Shown: piece by piece, positions 59,222-64,000 of the stretch
Layout: the number at the start of each line of letters is the position of its first letter
Numbering within the stretch: position 1 is the first letter of the stretch
Assembly: GCA_019914945.1 (NCBI GenBank)
Contig: CM034104.1
Span: forward strand, 10,962,046-11,026,045
Source of the DNA: Typha latifolia
Lineage: Eukaryota; Streptophyta; Magnoliopsida; Poales; Typhaceae
Reading direction: 5' to 3'
Length of the DNA: 64,000 nt
Notes under the pieces: model-generated
The model's input: the letters and a program-made list of their open reading frames with translations, nothing else
Told to the model about the DNA's origin: nothing
The model's database searches: none
Position numbers and translations under genes: made by a program

Positions 59222-61214
59222 TCAATACAGCAATGACTCAAAAAAAGAGTTATCACTTTGTTCTTCCTTTGGTTTAGAGAACAGGCTGTCTATGTTCATC
59301 TGCTGTTGCTTTTGCGAATGTTGCTGCTGATTCATGCAAGAATTCGTCGAATTCTCGAACCCGGGGAACCCGTAGCTGCTCGGATTTTGCAGCATCTCAA
59401 GTGTGATGGGAGGTTGATCACCAGATGCATTCAGTCTCCCTCCAAGAAGATGATTAGAATTAGCACTAGGCATAGCTGAAGAATGCCTTATTATTGCCAT
59501 GATACTACTACTATTACTACTACTATTGTTGTAGTAGTTGTTGTTGTTGTTGATGATGTTGTTCTCCGTTGCAGTCCTAGTAGCTGCCAGTGCTCCGCTT
59601 CCTCTCGCCGCAGGGACGTGGTGGTTGTGCTTGCCTTCGTACGTCGTGATCACCGCTCGCAAATCCTGCGAAGCTCTTTCGACATGCTTCCTTACAGGGC
59701 AACCATTGCTTGTGCATTTGTAGTAGCTCCTGTCGATCGAATTAATTGATAAGAGTTTAGAAGAAGGATATACAAAAACATATACGTACATAATATATAA
59801 TACTAGATTCATTCAAATATATTACCTTGGATTTGGATTCCCCTTCACAACCTTTTGCCCGTATTTCCTCCATCTATACCCATCATCAAGGATATCGATA
59901 TCGCTCGTCGTCTGGATCACAACTCTAGGCTCCCTCACAGCCCCGTTTCCTGAGCCAGCTGACATCCCCTCACTCTCACCTTCCTTCTTCCTACAAAGAA
60001 GAAGAAGAAGAAGAATGTTTTCATCTTATTATTCTTGTTTTAAATTCACAAAAAGACCATGTTTAACAACGTCTTCGCACTATAAGCTAACCATCTTTTC
60101 GCATCGGGCTCGTCCTCGTCGAGTTCATCTCCGCCGTGATTGCTCCTCTGAAACCCCATCTCAGAGTTGTTGTTGTCATCCCCCAAAGAGACGGATGAAT
60201 TATCCGGCGTCGTCGCGAGGAAAGAATGATCTGATGGTTCTGAAGGTATGGAAGACTGGAGTACTGTTTGAGTTGAAGATGAGTTCCTTCTTGTGATCTG
60301 AGGCTTTGGGTGGTTATGAACACTTTTGTACACAATTGAAGTTACATGTCCTTCTAAGGATCTCTCCACCTTCTTCGTCATCGGGCAATTCGGATACGTG
60401 CACTTGTAGTAGCTCCTCGGGTTTTCGCTACCTTTCACTTGCTTCTGCCCATATTTCCTCCAGTTGTAGCCATCATCAGATTTACTCTGTTCTCTAACCT
60501 GTGAGCAGAACTGGAGAGTTGCGATCTCGGAAGTATTTTTTTGGTTTTGAGCAGCTTCTTCTGCTTCTTCCTGTGTATTGGGTTACGATTTAGACACAAG
60601 GTAAAATAGGAGTTGATTTAGAATTGATCAACATGATGAGCATACTAGAACTACTACCTTAGGAGCTGCAGGTTGATAGCTCTGTGGATTTGTGTTGGTA
60701 TGAAAAGAGAAGTCAGAGTAAGCTCTGTTCTTCTCCTTGACCTCCTGTTGAGGATTGCCAGAGTTGGCCCTCAAATTGAAAGCATTAATAGGAAACGTAC
60801 CAGTTGTTGGAGAAGGCAAGAGCTGTTCATGAACACCAGGCAAATTAATAAGACACACAATTAATGATATATAAAAACTAAAGATTCCACTCAATTAAAA
60901 ACAAAGACTTGGGCTTTCATGAATCTACTTACATTATTGGATGAGAGGAGAACTGGAGAGTCTAAGAGCTCAGCAGGGCTTAGTCCGGCAGGAATGGAGA
61001 AATAAGAGGAAGGAGAGAAAGGAGGAGGGGAGATGGGTAGTGGAGGAGGGATGGACTTGAACTTGGGCTTGCCTTCTCGTCTGCTCATGGTGATCTTATC
61101 TCCTCCATCTCCAACTCCTGCGAGGAGCTCGGCGAAGGAGGAGGTTGATAAGGGTGAGGAGAAGGAGAAGGGAGACTTAGCTGAGGCCTCTAAGCTCCCT
61201 GTGGAAGAAGCCAT
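59222..61214 (-). CDS. Group I WRKY transcription factor (WRKY33/WRKY24-like)
   Basis: Five exons: 61214-60933, 60822-60658, 60570-60092, 59990-59826 and 59729-59222, in phase, giving 532 residues. Two WRKY domains are complete. The N-terminal one (about 183-240) has [20 protein letters not shown] with zinc ligands CTYPNC and HNH. The C-terminal one (about 345-405) has [20 protein letters not shown] with CTSNGC and HNH. The intron after NPNPR in the C-terminal domain is the conserved group I position. A Ser-Pro-rich N-terminus ([26 protein letters not shown]) matches the MAPK-phosphorylated region of the WRKY33 group. The tail is Asn/Gln-rich. Such proteins bind W-boxes in the nucleus and drive defence and stress responses. 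Confidence 0.95.
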
Positions 61215-61424
61215 GGTAGGAGGTCAAAAAGTTAGGAGGGTAGAGAGAGGAGGTGGTTTTGAAGAGTATAATAGGAGGGGGGGAGGTGAGTCTTTCGTTA
61301 GGTGATACGAAATCGATGCATGGATTTACTTGGTAAAGGTTTAGAGAGAGAGTGAGAGAATCGGATAGAAGACGAGGAGGAGGGACTCCTAGGAGTAGGA
61401 AGGAGAGAGGAAGAAGAGAGAGGA

Positions 61425-61545
61425 GGTCTGACCAAAATAGTTGGTCAAAGAGGAGGGTTGGTAACCTCGTGGGGCCGGTAAGGCGGCTGAGGTCCGTAGT
61501 AGAGGAGGGCAGGGCCGAGGGGCGATGACAGTTGACAGGAACTCC
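61425..61545 (-). promoter_or_regulatory. W-box sites upstream of WRKY gene
   Basis: tctgaccaaaatagttggtcaaag at about 61425-61448 holds two TGACC cores in opposite orientation, one as TTGACC. gacagttgaca near 61528-61540 adds a TTGACA. They lie 200-330 bases upstream of the start codon, a usual place for WRKY self- or cross-regulation. Confidence 0.5.
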
Positions 61546-61549
61546 ACGT

Positions 61550-61970
61550 CTCCCCTACGTTAATTGTCTTTTTTCGTTAGCGAAATGACTGATATAACCC
61601 TTGGTAGATTTACTTTCTTTTTTAAATATCTTTTATAACCTATTGTCTTTTTGCATGAATCTCCTCCTAATTACTCTCTGATAATTATATGTTCAAATTC
61701 AAAATATTTTAATAGATAAAATAATAAAAATATTCTTATTTGAGAGCTATGTATCTTTAAAATAAATAATTATATTTTTATACTTTTACTATTAGATATA
61801 TTAATTAATTTTATTTTATTAGTATCTATGAGAAAACCAAATGTTTTGAAAATGTATTTATTTAAGAGACCATTCATGACTCTCAAATTTTGATAAATCA
61901 AAAGTTCTTTTTAAAGAAAAAGGAGATAAATTTATTAAATTCCACTATTACAAAAAGCTCTTTATAATAA
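61550..61970. other. AT-rich region upstream of WRKY gene
   Basis: No coding sequence or recognisable repeat. Confidence 0.4.
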
Positions 61971-61974
61971 AAAG

Positions 61975-62440
61975 CTAAAACCTGCAAAAAAATTTGAAGG
62001 AAAAGATCCACTCCAGATACAACCATAATCTACCGGTTAGCAAGTCAGTCAGCAACCAGATTGACCTCTCTAAGGACATAAAAACTTTACAATTTTGAAA
62101 ATTGCTAGTTAGAATTTTTTATACCGTTAATAAAGACTTGAATGGTCCAAGGAGTTTTTAACCCTCCTACTAAGCAGTTGACCAACAATAGCGAATTTGA
62201 TTCAACTACAATATTATTAATGTTCTTGTTCTGGAGGAAGGTGAGTGTCTCTCGCACAGCCATTACTTCCACTGCTAGCACCAAAGTAAATAGGCCGCAT
62301 CTTGAACCTACATATATAGGAGCACAATTAGGCTTTCAAACCACAAAGTCAGCCCCTCTGACATCCTCTTTGTTGATGAAGGATATATCAATATTCACTT
62401 TGAGCCACCCTTTGATAAAAGAATTTTGTCCCTACCAAAT
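61975..62440 (-). pseudogene. LINE RNase H domain fragment
   Basis: The minus strand reads GWLKVNIDISFINKEDVRGA, then after a stop SRCGLFTLVLAVEVMAVRET, INNIVVESNSLLLVNCLVGG and, after a shift, LREVNLVAD. This follows the C-terminal RNase H-like domain of plant LINE ORF2 (start W.K.N.D, middle E..A.R..L, E.DS..V, end RE.N.VAD). It has at least two stops. It may be from a family related to the LINE at 22640-24620. Confidence 0.8.
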
Positions 62441-64000
62441 ATGTTTTAATTTATTTTTTTTATAATTTTTTTTATATCACTTTACCTTTTATAGTCTAAA
62501 CTAAAGTGTAATTATTATGTTTTTACCATCCAAAATCCAATTGGTATTTACTTGATGCATTAGAAAATTTATTCAATCATCTACATCTTTCTCTCTAATG
62601 AGTATTTTCAAATTCTACATTTAATTTAGTCAAATATAAGGTAAAATTGATGATTTTAATTTGGATATAATCATAAGAGGGTTAAGTAATAAATAAAACC
62701 ATAAAGGATAAAATAAATTTAGATCTAACCACAACAGAAATAAAATATAATTTATCTAAAGCTTATGGAAGTTAGGCGGCTTCTCCAACTGCTTTAAAAT
62801 ATATTCTCTCTAATGTAATGATAATTTATGAATAACATGATGTTTTAAACAATTAAAAAATAATATTTCAACGGTGTAAAGAATCAAATAGACATTTAAA
62901 GCAGCCGGAGAAGAAGAAGAAAAAGAAGAAGAGAAGGAAGAGGAGTAGAAGACGTGGGAAGATGGTGGCGGCAGTGGGAAGAGATGGTTAGGAGAAGATA
63001 AAGGAAGATGGTGGAAGAGTAGAGCAGAGGGGGTGATGGAGGTATTTTAGTAATTTAGTTAATTTTAGTTAGTCAATATAACATCAGAGTATTAAATAAA
63101 AAGTATAGGAAAAAAGATCTGTTGAATTATAAAATCCTCAAAGACGAAGTGTTAATTATAAAATAGATAAAATATAAAGTGTGATTTATAAAATTTCTCA
63201 AAAAAAAAATCTAAACACTAGATAATTAAGTCCATCATTTCTATGAACTTCCATTTTCCTCTTTTCCAATTGCCTTACAAATTATCTTTTATGAGCTCCC
63301 ATGAAATTATACTTAACTGCTAAAAAGATGACGAAAACTATAAGCTACTTCTGTGTTGGAATTAAATGATTAGTAGGTTGTGATGTCCTATCAACCGAAG
63401 CGACGGCATAGCAAAGTTAGACTCAAGAGACACTACGGTAAATATGCAAGACTGATACTTATCCGGTGCTGGATCGATAAAAATAAGGGATAGTCACTTT
63501 TGGTTTTATATCTAGTCTTCTAAATATCTAGAGAAGAAATTTAAAGGTTTATTCTTATCTATAGCCTTCTAAATATCTTAGAGAATATATTTAGAAATCT
63601 TAGTAGCTAATTAGTGAATTGAAATAGATGTGAGAACTTCAGAGAAAAGAAATATTGTGTTCATTAAGTTATTGAAGTCTCTTGCTTTTATACTATTCTT
63701 ACTTTGAAACTTATTTCATCTTGCGAAGAAGTTAATCGATTAAAAAAGATTAACTCTATGACAAGATTCTATTATAGATACTAGCTAAAATATAATAATA
63801 GTAATAAATAAATAATAAAATATGCATCTCCTCGGTTAGAAAATAAGTACTTAAAAAAAAAAGAGAATAAAAGGCGAGACAAGAAATCTAAACTCCTAGC
63901 AAAACAAAACAAAACAAAACAAAAACCTTATAATATTACACAATCAATCAAAACCAAAACCTTAATAACTTATTATTATTTAATGGGCCAAATTAAATAA
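62441..64000. other. AT-rich terminal intergenic region
   Basis: It contains a GAA-rich purine tract at about 62905-62955 and an (AAAAC)n run at about 63899-63927. Bases 63350-63720 are less repetitive but show no coding frame or defined element. Confidence 0.45.

Overview
The window is plant nuclear DNA: split genes with GT-AG introns, AT-rich intergenic DNA and decayed transposons. A monocot is likely, because several coding blocks are very GC-rich (the intronless ABA receptor, laccase exon 5, the methyltransferase gene) and sit in AT-rich surroundings. Species and chromosome cannot be read from the sequence. All calls come from reading translations and splice sites by eye; nothing was searched or aligned by computer.

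Layout. 0.6-12 kb: a DUF538 gene (-), a cytochrome c oxidase subunit VIIa-like gene (COX7a, +) and the ribosomal protein eS7 gene (RPS7, +). COX7a and RPS7 lie downstream of two copies of the same ~0.7-kb promoter/leader-exon module, and the long COX7a leader intron holds a 2.8-kb inverted repeat. 12.9-17.6 kb: a ten-exon plastid malonyl-CoA:ACP transacylase gene (-). 17.8-26.6 kb: AT-rich DNA with a Ty3/gypsy RT scrap and a decayed LINE. 26.6-27.3 kb: PYL-type ABA receptor (-). 30.5-33.4 kb: a TBL-type polysaccharide O-acetyltransferase (+). 34-37.4 kb: Ty3/gypsy pol remnants and a TIR element. 38-41.2 kb: DREB2-type AP2/ERF gene (+) with an ABRE/HSE promoter. 42.5-45.2 kb: laccase (+). 45.6-47.1 kb: FkbM-type methyltransferase (-), divergent from a CASP-like membrane protein (48.0-49.8 kb, +). 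51.5-52.4 kb: ERD15-like PAM2 protein (+). 53-58 kb: a cluster of DNA transposons, including a Harbinger-like element, a hAT-like element carrying a broken calcium-dependent protein kinase fragment, and a second hAT-like element. 59.2-61.2 kb: group I WRKY gene (-). 62-64 kb: LINE RNase H scrap and simple repeats.

The genes do not form an operon or an obvious cluster. Four (PYL, DREB2, ERD15-like, WRKY) belong to families known for ABA, dehydration, heat or defence responses; TBL and laccase act on the cell wall. Nothing proves this grouping is more than chance. The points most worth following are the shared COX7a/RPS7 promoter module, the intronic inverted repeat, the kinase-capturing hAT-like element and a possible alternative exon in DREB2.
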